NCBI GenBank assembly: GCA_030744635.1
Contig: JASLQE010000063.1
Span: forward strand, 1-5,677
Direction: 5' to 3'
Length of the DNA: 5,677 bases
Source: Dehalococcoidia bacterium
GTDB lineage: Bacteria; Chloroflexota; Dehalococcoidia; JACVQG01; JAHKAY01
Shown: positions 1-5,385 of the stretch, piece by piece
Position numbering within the stretch: the first letter of the stretch is position 1
Layout of the letters: each line of letters begins with the position of its first letter
Notes under the pieces: generated by a model
The model's database searches: none
The model's input: only the letters and a program-made list of their open reading frames with translations
Told to the model about the DNA's origin: nothing
Position numbers and translations under genes: made by a program

Positions 1-52
1 TCCCCTTGGAGGCGACAAGGGCTGCCCTCTTGGATTTCTGGTCATCAACCAT
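1..52 (-). CDS. DsrE-family (DsrE/DsrF/DrsH-like) protein, first 17 codons only
   Basis: An ATG at 52-50 on the minus strand opens a frame that stays open to the left edge. It reads MVDDQKSKRAALVASKG. A short charged leader followed by a hydrophobic strand ending in VASKG resembles the N-terminus of the DsrE2-like family, small proteins that handle persulfide sulfur and are often encoded beside TusA. The start lies 8 bp after the tusA stop. A purine-rich AGGAAAGG at 72-65, inside the end of tusA, could serve as its ribosome binding site, although 12 nt is a long spacing. The tandem order with tusA is the main functional argument. The conserved cysteine and the rest of the fold lie outside the window, so the family call is tentative. 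The existence of a coding start here is more secure than the name. Confidence 0.55.
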   Translation of the reverse strand, partial: MVDDQKSKRAALVASKG

Positions 53-60
53 AGTTGCAC

Positions 61-297
61 TTAGCCTTTCCTGATAGCGAAGACTAAAACTTTGCCGTCT
101 TTACTACTGTCTACAAGCGGGTTGCCGGTCTCCCTGCACCAGGCAGCGAAGTCCGTAGGTGACGCCGGGTCGGTGGCCAGCACCTGAAGCACCTGGCCCG
201 TCTCCATCTCTTCTATGGCTAACTTGGCCTTGACCACTGGCATGGGACATAGCAGCCCCTTGGTATCAAGGACCTCGTCTATCTTGATTTCGGCCAT
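61..297 (-). CDS. tusA: TusA-family sulfur carrier protein
   Basis: This is a 78-residue protein, the usual size for TusA/SirA/YedF-type sulfur carriers. The diagnostic motif is near the N-terminus: DTKGLLCPMPVVKAK, with the sulfur-accepting cysteine at residue 17 inside CPMP. A second cysteine (C54, AAWC) sits where many family members have a non-essential one. In this family the N-terminal cysteine carries a persulfide received from a cysteine desulfurase or rhodanese and passes it on for tRNA thiolation, molybdopterin or iron-sulfur chemistry, or dissimilatory sulfur metabolism. The start is supported by GGGAGGA at 309-303, 5 nt before the ATG. A consensus -10 box sits just upstream. The next gene on the strand begins 8 bp after the stop and looks DsrE-like, so the pair is probably a sulfur-relay operon. 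Which pathway it feeds cannot be told. The TusA family call is firm; assignment to TusA proper rather than a paralogue is not. Confidence 0.92.
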   Translation of the reverse strand: MAEIKIDEVLDTKGLLCPMPVVKAKLAIEEMETGQVLQVLATDPASPTDFAAWCRETGNPLVDSSKDGKVLVFAIRKG

Positions 298-302
298 TCC
301 TA

Positions 303-321
303 TCCTCCCACTTCTATTATA
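303..321 (-). promoter_or_regulatory. tusA -10 box and ribosome binding site
   Basis: On the minus strand a perfect TATAAT lies at 321-316. A GGGAGGA Shine-Dalgarno site follows at 309-303, and the tusA ATG at 297. No good -35 hexamer is found 16-18 nt upstream (the best is TGTAAG), so the promoter rests on its -10 box. A start about 7 nt downstream would put the ribosome binding site at the very 5' end of the mRNA, with a leader of roughly 12 nt. This suggests tusA is transcribed independently of nurA, which ends 73 bp upstream. Confidence 0.5.
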
Positions 322-370
322 CGCTGCCAGCCCCGAAGCTTACACCCAGGAGGTCATTCGGCAAACAACT

Positions 371-1570
371 TCACACCCAGGGAAGGCGCTTGCTGGCGGC
401 TTTGGCCGAGGTGTCGGCGGCCAGGCCTTGCTCCTCCAGCGCCCGGGCCACCAGGGACCAGAACTGCTCCCGGTGGGCTCCCGTAAGCACCGCCTGCTCG
501 TGGGCCTCCATGAGGGACACCGGGTAGCCCCGGCCCTTGCGGCAGGAGTCCACCATGAGACTATGGGTCAACCCCAGGAGCACGGGGTCTTGGGCCACCC
601 ACCGCGGCACCTCCACGCGGGCTATCTCCTCATCCGCATTTATGTAAAAGAAGAACACCTGGTGCTCTCCGTAGTACTGTCGTACCACGGAAGACGCTGA
701 AGAGAATATGGGCGAGCGTTCGCCACCGCCGAGAAGGTCGGTGAACAACATGCGGTCATCCAGCCCGTCCAGGCCGGAGCAGTCTTTGTCCCGGCCCCGG
801 CAGTGCTTGTCGCAGTCCGGGGGGTCAAAGGGGCACAGGGCGACCCGTAGGGCATTGACGACATCGGTGCCGGCGGGGCGGCTTATGTAGCTGGCCAGGG
901 CCACGGGCCGGTCCGGGGCTGCGGTCCTCATTCTCTCCAAAGCGGGCAGGAACCCCTTCTCTAACAGGGCCTCCCGGACGAACCCGGGGAACCCCTGGGC
1001 GGTAACACCCCATAGTATGAGGGTACCGTCCAGAAGCCCCAGGGTGGGCAGAGAGGGGTCTACCGCCTCCACCAGCCCGGCCAAGGCTTCGGCCTCCACC
1101 ACGGTGCGCTTGAGCCCCAGTACCGCCCCCTCCACCGGCTCGTCCCTGATACCGGCTGGGTCCGGGACGGCCAGGTCAACATCCTCGCAATACAGGCTGG
1201 GGCGGCTGTCCAGACGGGCTGTAGGTGCATCGCCATACTGGATGTGGGCCGTACCGATGTTGATGAGATGGCAGCGAGCGGGGCTGTGGCGGTCCGATGC
1301 CATATGAGAGCCGTCTGCGGCCACCACGGCAAAGGAAATTGGTACAGTTGGTGGTGGAAAAGCCCCTCTCAGGCCCTCCTCCACCCCAGCGACCAGCCAG
1401 GTGGTGCGGGCAGCGGCAATCCGGCGCTGCAACAAGGGAATATCGGCGCTGGCGCTCTCCAGTGTCTCCCGGGCCAGGGCCAGCCGCCGCACCCACTCCT
1501 GCCGCCCCGCCCGCAGCCGGGAGACCAGGGACTCAATCTGAAGCACCACCTGGTGCAGGTCTAAGGCCAC
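371..1570 (-). CDS. nurA: NurA-domain 5'-3' nuclease
   Basis: The protein is about 399 residues if it starts at the GTG at 1570; an in-frame ATG at 1615 would add 15. I prefer the GTG because ALDLHQVVLQIE after it looks like the normal start of NurA proteins, whereas the upstream extension (MCLSCLPTPVLYWCK) looks non-coding and contains a -10-like box. The N-terminal third is a helical region. The core follows with AADGSHMASDRH (acidic D86), LLDGTLILWG (D181), a YISRP strand (from about 228), and the C-terminal block YPVSLMEAHEQAVL (about 349-362). These match the conserved metal-binding blocks of the NurA nuclease domain. An insert at about 246-264 carries four cysteines (C-x6-C-x3-C-x6-C). 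NurA works with the HerA translocase to resect DNA ends; no HerA is visible here. The gene is divergent from the metallohydrolase operon. The family call is strong; partner and start codon are uncertain. Confidence 0.88.
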   Translation of the reverse strand: MALDLHQVVLQIESLVSRLRAGRQEWVRRLALARETLESASADIPLLQRRIAAARTTWLVAGVEEGLRGAFPPPTVPISFAVVAADGSHMASDRHSPARCHLINIGTAHIQYGDAPTARLDSRPSLYCEDVDLAVPDPAGIRDEPVEGAVLGLKRTVVEAEALAGLVEAVDPSLPTLGLLDGTLILWGVTAQGFPGFVREALLEKGFLPALERMRTAAPDRPVALASYISRPAGTDVVNALRVALCPFDPPDCDKHCRGRDKDCSGLDGLDDRMLFTDLLGGGERSPIFSSASSVVRQYYGEHQVFFFYINADEEIARVEVPRWVAQDPVLLGLTHSLMVDSCRKGRGYPVSLMEAHEQAVLTGAHREQFWSLVARALEEQGLAADTSAKAASKRLPWV

Positions 1571-1578
1571 TTTACACC

Positions 1579-1609
1579 AGTATAGCACAGGAGTTGGAAG
1601 GCAGCTCAA
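1579..1609 (-). promoter_or_regulatory. Putative nurA promoter (extended -10)
   Basis: On the minus strand TGCTATACT (1587-1579) forms an extended -10 element. A weak -35 candidate TTGAGC lies at 1609-1604, with 19-nt spacing. The GTG proposed as the nurA start is at 1570, only 8 nt past the -10 box. A transcript starting at the normal distance would begin at or within 2-3 nt of that GTG and would be nearly leaderless. No Shine-Dalgarno sequence precedes the GTG, which fits. If the true start is the ATG at 1615, this element would lie inside the gene and would be spurious. Confidence 0.4.
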
Positions 1610-1687
1610 ACACATTGGCGAACCTGGTCCCCCCGGAACAACTTACCTGGGCGCGCGGGATACAGGAGCTCCTTTAGTATCCCTTTC

Positions 1688-1739
1688 TTGCTGGCCCGGA
1701 GCCTTTTCTGTTAGAATGGGCGGGTATCTGAAAGGGAGG
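1688..1739 (+). promoter_or_regulatory. Promoter and ribosome binding site of the metallohydrolase operon
   Basis: A -35 candidate TTGCTG (1688-1693) and a -10 box TAGAAT (1712-1717) are separated by 18 nt. TG at 1709-1710 makes it an extended -10. Transcription would begin near 1724. The Shine-Dalgarno site GGGAGG at 1734-1739 is 4 nt from the ATG at 1744. The remainder of the 173-bp divergent region (1571-1687) holds the reverse nurA promoter and a 10-bp palindrome AGGAGCTCCT at 1664-1673, which is a possible but unsupported operator. No gene is seen there. Confidence 0.55.
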
Positions 1740-1743
1740 CAGC

Positions 1744-2640
1744 ATGACCCAGGTCTCGCGGGTAGCCGAGGATGTTTTCCACCTCCATATACCGTCTGAA
1801 AAGCTTACCACCTTATTCACCGTCTACCTGGTACAGGATGGCGGCGGCGCGCTGATAGAGCCCGGCCCGGCGGCCAACATACCCGGTATCCTGGAGGGCT
1901 TCAACCAAATAGACTTTGACCCCTCCTATCTGAAATACATCGTCCCCACCCACATACACATGGATCACGCCGGTGCCTGCGGCCCACTGGCCCAGCAGTT
2001 CCCCCAAGCCAAGGTGGTTATCCACCCAGATGGGAAACGCCACATGATAGACCCGTCCCGGCTGATAGCCAGCACCAAGATGGCCTTCGGGGACGACTTT
2101 GAGAACGCCTACGGCCCCATTCTCCCCATACCGGAGGCCCAGATGGTGGTGCCGGAGGACGGGGAGGCCCTCAGACTGGGAGGACGGGATCTCAAGGTGG
2201 TCTACTCACCGGGACATGCCTCCCACCACCTATCTCTATATGACTCCAAGACGGGGGCACTGTTTTGCGGCGAGTCCTTGGGGGTGCCGCCACCAGGCAC
2301 TCAGGCACCGCTGCCTCATGCCGCACCCCCCGGGTTTGATATGGAGACATATTTGGAGACGATGGAGAAGCAGCGGGCACTGAAGCCCAGCATGCTCCTA
2401 TACTCTCACGGCCATATAGGGAAAGACCCGGATTCTCTCATCACAGCCGCTAAGCAGAACACCCTGGCCTTCGCTGAAATGGTAGTCACCGCCCTCAAGG
2501 CGGAGGAGGGTGAGGAGCAGATTGGGCGGCGGGCCAGGGAACTCATGAAACGAGTAAGCGGAATTGTGGACGAGCGCATAATGCTAAATATGACAGTTGC
2601 CGGTTTCCTGTTCTACTATCGTAAAAGGGACTTAGCATGA
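1744..2640 (+). CDS. MBL-fold metallohydrolase with C-terminal helical extension
   Basis: The protein is 298 residues with the metallo-beta-lactamase fold. The zinc motif HIHMDH is at residues 70-75 (H70, H72, D74, H75), preceded by the strand LKYIVPT. H158 in SPGHASHH is the next ligand, and H222 or H224 in YSHGH is the last. At the position where most family members have the bridging aspartate, the protein reads FCGES, giving E177. The last 60 residues after SHGH are helical and basic and end in GFLFYYRKRDLA. They are absent from minimal hydrolases and could shape the substrate pocket or dimer. The family includes thioesterases, lactonases, phosphodiesterases and RNA nucleases; the subfamily here cannot be decided from sequence alone. 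It has no signal peptide, so it is probably cytoplasmic. It is the first gene of an operon with its own promoter, and its stop overlaps the next gene's start. Confidence 0.9.
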   Translation: MTQVSRVAEDVFHLHIPSEKLTTLFTVYLVQDGGGALIEPGPAANIPGILEGFNQIDFDPSYLKYIVPTHIHMDHAGACGPLAQQFPQAKVVIHPDGKRHMIDPSRLIASTKMAFGDDFENAYGPILPIPEAQMVVPEDGEALRLGGRDLKVVYSPGHASHHLSLYDSKTGALFCGESLGVPPPGTQAPLPHAAPPGFDMETYLETMEKQRALKPSMLLYSHGHIGKDPDSLITAAKQNTLAFAEMVVTALKAEEGEEQIGRRARELMKRVSGIVDERIMLNMTVAGFLFYYRKRDLA

Positions 2641-3290
2641 ACCAGAACCTCATTCTCAAGAGGCTGGAGGTAGGCCCCTTCATGTCCAATTGCTTTATCG
2701 TGGGTTCCCGCCAGAGCAAAAAAGGGGTCATAGTAGACCCAGGCGCTGACGCCCCGGATATCCTCCGTGAGGCACAGACGGGCGGGCTAGATATCCAACT
2801 GGTAGTCATCACACATGGACATGTAGACCATATCTCCGCCGCTGCGGCCGTAAAAGAGGCCACCGGGGCCAGGGTGGCCGTTCACAAAGACGATGCCCAG
2901 CAGATGCGGAGCGGCCATAGCTCCGCAGCCAGCATGTTCGGGATGCGCTTTGACCCACCTCCCGAGCCTGACCGCCTGCTGGAGGACGGGGAGAAGATAG
3001 AGGTAGATGGCCTCAGCTTCGTGGTGCTGCATACCCCAGGCCACAGCCTGGGCGGTATATGCCTCTATGGGGAGGGCGTGGTTTTCACTGGGGATACACT
3101 GTTCAACCTCAGTATAGGCCGGTTTGACTTGCCCGGCGGCGATGGCCCGCTGCTGGTCGGCAACATACACGCCAAGCTCATGGTGCTGCCCGAGGAAACG
3201 ATAGTGCTACCCGGCCACGGCCCGCAGAGCACCATCGGCCACGAAAAGCAGTGGAACCCGTTCCTTAAAGAGGACTTCCTCAGCTTATGA
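2637..3290 (+). CDS. Glyoxalase II-like MBL-fold hydrolase (YcbL/GloB type)
   Basis: This 217-residue metallohydrolase has the complete ligand set: HGHVDH (H60, H62, D64, H65), H136 in HTPGHS, D153 in FTGDTLF and H194 in LPGHGP. The blocks GDTLFNLSIGRFDLPGGD and GHGPQSTIGHEKQWNPF are typical of the short glyoxalase II-like (YcbL) group, which lacks the C-terminal glutathione-binding domain of full GloB. Members hydrolyse thioesters such as S-lactoyl-glutathione or other thiol adducts in vitro; the physiological thiol in this organism is unknown. The ATG at 2637 overlaps the previous stop as ATGA, and AAAGGGA lies just upstream, so translation is probably coupled to the first hydrolase. The two hydrolases differ clearly in motif detail and length, so this is not a simple recent tandem duplication. 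The family call is strong; the substrate is open. Confidence 0.92.
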   Translation: MNQNLILKRLEVGPFMSNCFIVGSRQSKKGVIVDPGADAPDILREAQTGGLDIQLVVITHGHVDHISAAAAVKEATGARVAVHKDDAQQMRSGHSSAASMFGMRFDPPPEPDRLLEDGEKIEVDGLSFVVLHTPGHSLGGICLYGEGVVFTGDTLFNLSIGRFDLPGGDGPLLVGNIHAKLMVLPEETIVLPGHGPQSTIGHEKQWNPFLKEDFLSL

Positions 3291-3315
3291 GACAGCGCAT
3301 CTGCCTTACCGCCAC

Positions 3316-3370
3316 TTGACTAATCAGCCGGCACCGCTGTAAAATCTGACACATTACGCCGTTCAGGAGG
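3316..3370 (+). promoter_or_regulatory. Promoter and ribosome binding site of the CoA-transferase gene
   Basis: The 86-bp gap between the second hydrolase and the CoA-transferase contains TTGACT (3316-3321) and TAAAAT (3340-3345) with 18-nt spacing, the best two-box promoter in the window. Transcription would start around 3352, giving a leader of about 25 nt. The ribosome binding site AGGAGG at 3365-3370 is 6 nt from the ATG at 3377. No convincing terminator with a T-run was seen after the hydrolase stop at 3290, so read-through from the upstream operon is possible as well. Confidence 0.6.
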
Positions 3371-3376
3371 GGAAAA

Positions 3377-4594
3377 ATGGCAGGTCCGTTGGAAGGCATA
3401 AAGATACTGGAATGGGCCATGTACCACAACGGCCCCGCTGCCGGCTATATGCTGGGAGACCTGGGGGCCGAGGTGATTAAGATTGAGCAACCGGTAACCG
3501 GAGACTATTGCCGCGGTGTACAGAGCATGTTTGACTCCGGCATGGGGATTCCCGGTGGAGGCAACGCTCAGTTTGAGACCGCCAACCGCAACAAGAAGGG
3601 AATAGTACTGGACTTGAGCCAGGAATCGGGACGGCAGGTCCTTTACAAACTGGTGAAAACAGCGGATGTGTTTTACACAAACTTCCGGAAGAGTGTCGCC
3701 CACAAGCTTAAGGTGGACTATGCCACCTTGAAGCAGCACAACCCCAAGCTGATTTACGCTGACAACTCGGCGTATGGGAACAACGGGCAGTGGAGCGGGA
3801 AACGGGGCTTTGACCCGGTGGCCCAGGCCCTGTCCGGAGCCATGTGGATGTTCGGCGACCGCGATGACACCGAGCCATCCATGGCCGTGGGCGGCATATT
3901 TGACCAGACAGGGGCCACCCTGCTGGCCTACGGCATACTGGCCGCACTGCTGGCGCGGGAGCGCACCGGGGTAGCCCAGGAGATTGAATGCTCCCTCCTT
4001 GGGGGCGGCATCCACATGCAGGCTATCAATGTAAACGCTCACCTGTGGCGGGGCAGGGGAATGGCCCGCCATTCCCGCAAGCGCGCGCGCAGCACTATGT
4101 CCAACTATTACAGGTGCTCCGACGATAAGTGGCTGCTGCTCACCGAACCCCAGTCAGAGCGTTTCTGGCATGATTTCTGCACCGCCCTGAACATTCCCGA
4201 AGTGGAGAACCACCCCAAATTCGCTACCCCTGATGCCCGCAAAGAGAACTACGCCGAAACCAACAACATCATGGAGAATGTCTTTGCCACCAAGACCCGC
4301 CAGGAATGGCTGGATATAATGAAGCAGTACCAGTTCGCCCACGCACCGATTTTAGACTACGATGAAATGGCCGAAGACCCTCAGGTGCTAAGAAACGAAT
4401 ACCTGGTGGAGATGGACCACCCTACCATGGGCAGGGTCAAGACGCTGGGCTTCCCTGTAAAGTTCTCCGAGACCCCCGCTCGTATCCAGGGGCCGGCCCC
4501 TGAGTTCGGGCAGCACACTGAAGATGTCCTCTTGGAAGCCGGCTACTCCTGGGAGGATATCGCCGCCCTCCGTGAACAGGGTGCGTTGGGGTAG
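3377..4594 (+). CDS. CaiB/BaiF family (class III) CoA-transferase
   Basis: At 405 residues this is the standard length for class III CoA-transferases, which move CoA between carboxylic acids through an aspartyl-CoA thioester. The N-terminus PLEGIKILEWA and the block GYMLGDLGAEVIKIEQP (23-39) are the family's hallmark nucleotide-fold start. KKGIVLDL (73-80), GFDPVAQALSG (144-154) and the helix GATLLAYGILAALLARERTG follow. By alignment with formyl-CoA transferase (LGDSNSG, D169), the catalytic aspartate is D176 in GGIFDQTG. The C-terminal domain ends with the typical GFPVKFSETPARIQGPAPEFGQHTEDVL. Substrates in this family range from formate/oxalate and carnitine to bile acids, aromatic acids and succinate; none can be assigned here. 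The protein is probably cytoplasmic and homodimeric, since the family forms interlocked rings. Nearby thioesterase-like hydrolases make acyl-CoA chemistry plausible. A strong promoter and AGGAGG site support the start. Confidence 0.93.
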   Translation: MAGPLEGIKILEWAMYHNGPAAGYMLGDLGAEVIKIEQPVTGDYCRGVQSMFDSGMGIPGGGNAQFETANRNKKGIVLDLSQESGRQVLYKLVKTADVFYTNFRKSVAHKLKVDYATLKQHNPKLIYADNSAYGNNGQWSGKRGFDPVAQALSGAMWMFGDRDDTEPSMAVGGIFDQTGATLLAYGILAALLARERTGVAQEIECSLLGGGIHMQAINVNAHLWRGRGMARHSRKRARSTMSNYYRCSDDKWLLLTEPQSERFWHDFCTALNIPEVENHPKFATPDARKENYAETNNIMENVFATKTRQEWLDIMKQYQFAHAPILDYDEMAEDPQVLRNEYLVEMDHPTMGRVKTLGFPVKFSETPARIQGPAPEFGQHTEDVLLEAGYSWEDIAALREQGALG

Positions 4595-4614
4595 GTCTAA
4601 ATAAACAGCTGATT

Positions 4615-4634
4615 CTGTAGTCCGGCAACTACAG
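4615..4634. terminator. Hairpin in the convergent gap (possible terminator)
   Basis: CTGTAGT (4615-4621) and ACTACAG (4628-4634) form a perfect 7-bp stem around a 6-nt loop, 20 bp after the CoA-transferase stop. There is no T-run directly after it on the plus strand. In the minus direction a T-rich TTTATTT lies about 9 nt beyond. It is therefore not a canonical intrinsic terminator in either direction, but its position between convergent genes fits a shared transcript end. Confidence 0.35.
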
Positions 4635-4664
4635 CAGAAGCGCCCGGCTGTGCCTGCCATAGGG

Positions 4665-4678
4665 CGGGCCACGGCCCG
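4665..4678. terminator. GC-rich inverted repeat in the convergent gap
   Basis: CGGGCC (4665-4670) and GGCCCG (4673-4678) form a short GC-rich inverted repeat with a 2-nt spacer. It would fold as a 5-bp stem with a 4-nt loop. It sits 50 bp downstream of the translin stop on the minus strand and 70 bp after the CoA-transferase stop. No T-run follows on either strand. With the weaker hairpin at 4615-4634, it is the only structure seen in the 134-bp gap 4595-4728, which holds no gene. It could act as an RNA 3'-end stabiliser or a factor-dependent terminator. Confidence 0.25.
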
Positions 4679-4728
4679 AGTCAACGCAACAAGCTTGGTA
4701 CCGTTTCTCAGGTGCTATCCGAAAGGCG

Positions 4729-5385
4729 CTATCCCGACCGCCCCAGCCTCTCCTCCAACGCGGCCATCTGGGCCTGCAGGCTTTTTTGCTCAAAGGCCAC
4801 CGTCAGGTCGCCCCGGGTCTTCTCCAGCACCCCCCTGACCATATCGGTGGTGCGCCTGAGTCCGCCGGTAAGGGCATCCGGGAAGTCTATGGTCACCAGC
4901 ACCCCGTAGATATCGTCCATAGCGGACAGCAGCTCCTCAGAGCGGGACAAATCGGACCTCCGGATGCCATCCAGAAGATAGCGGCGAAGCTCCCCGGCCG
5001 CCTCCCCCATCCCGTTGAGATAGGCAGGCAGGGAAACGCCCAGCTCCTCGGGGCCGGGCAAATGGCTGCCGACCACGAGCGAAAGTGTCAGACACCCCTC
5101 GGCATACTCCTTCTGGGCGGTCTGGACATACCCCGTCCCGGACAGGTCAGGAAAATCGGTGATGGCTTCAGATATCTCTTTCAACAGGTCCTGGGCCCGG
5201 TCCAGTAGCTCTTGGGCCAATTCCTGCTCCTGACGATGGACGGCCCTTATACTGGCGGAGCAGTGGCGTACCGTATCCCGGCTCAGGCTCAAGGTGCGCT
5301 CCCGCGCCTTATCCTTTAGCGAGAGGCCCTGGCGCGCTCTTTCCGCTATATCCTCCAGGCGGGAAGTTAGCTCATTGGATGCCAT
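4729..5385 (-). CDS. Translin/TRAX-family protein
   Basis: The protein is 218 residues and largely helical, close in length to eukaryotic translin (about 228). Family blocks appear in order: a basic helix with RDTVRHCSASIRAVHR (36-51), FPDLSGTGYVQTAQKEYAEG (78-97), ELGVSLPAYLNGMGEAAGELRR (114-135), MDDIYGVLVTIDFPDA (156-171) and GLRRTTDMVRGVLEKTRGDL (175-194). The E93-x2-E96 pair in KEYAE and an acidic residue in MDDIY (D157/D158) correspond to the acidic catalytic residues of TRAX, the RNase subunit of the C3PO complex. The protein may therefore be an RNase rather than only a nucleic-acid binder, but that is an inference. GGAGGAGG lies 6 nt before the ATG, and the start overlaps the end of thiE by 14 bp, so translation is probably coupled. 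Automatic pipelines sometimes mislabel this family as haloacid dehalogenase; no HAD motifs (DxDxT) are present. Its role in bacteria is unknown. Confidence 0.85.
   Translation of the reverse strand: MASNELTSRLEDIAERARQGLSLKDKARERTLSLSRDTVRHCSASIRAVHRQEQELAQELLDRAQDLLKEISEAITDFPDLSGTGYVQTAQKEYAEGCLTLSLVVGSHLPGPEELGVSLPAYLNGMGEAAGELRRYLLDGIRRSDLSRSEELLSAMDDIYGVLVTIDFPDALTGGLRRTTDMVRGVLEKTRGDLTVAFEQKSLQAQMAALEERLGRSG

Noticed and set aside
342..381. Direct repeat ACACCCAGG at 342-350 and 373-381 around the nurA stop.
   Set aside because: Only 9 bp, two copies, one of them coding; no associated element or target-site structure.
215..700. A 161-codon plus-strand frame crossing tusA and the end of nurA.
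   Set aside because: It spans two well-supported genes on the other strand and the promoter between them; no recognisable domain.
1017..1677. Several overlapping plus- and minus-strand frames of about 90-126 codons within nurA and its upstream region.
   Set aside because: Their products are rich in Pro, Arg, Ser and Gly, as expected for shadows of a GC-rich gene, and none has a domain.
3320..4072. A 250-codon open frame on the minus strand opposite the CoA-transferase.
   Set aside because: It lies wholly antisense to a confident gene, its protein shows no family motif and is low in charged-helix pattern, and it has no clear ribosome site. GC-rich codon bias explains its length.
4081..4090. 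Alternating (GC)5 tract, a possible Z-DNA-forming segment.
   Set aside because: It is short and simply encodes arginine/alanine codons in the CoA-transferase.
4691..4703. AAGCTTGGTACCG, adjacent HindIII and KpnI sites like a cloning-vector polylinker.
   Set aside because: The flanking bases do not continue as vector sequence and the surrounding gap looks genomic; chance match is most likely.
4706..4733. Short direct repeat GCTATCC near the translin stop.
   Set aside because: Only 7 bp in two copies; no further copies, so no repeat array or CRISPR.
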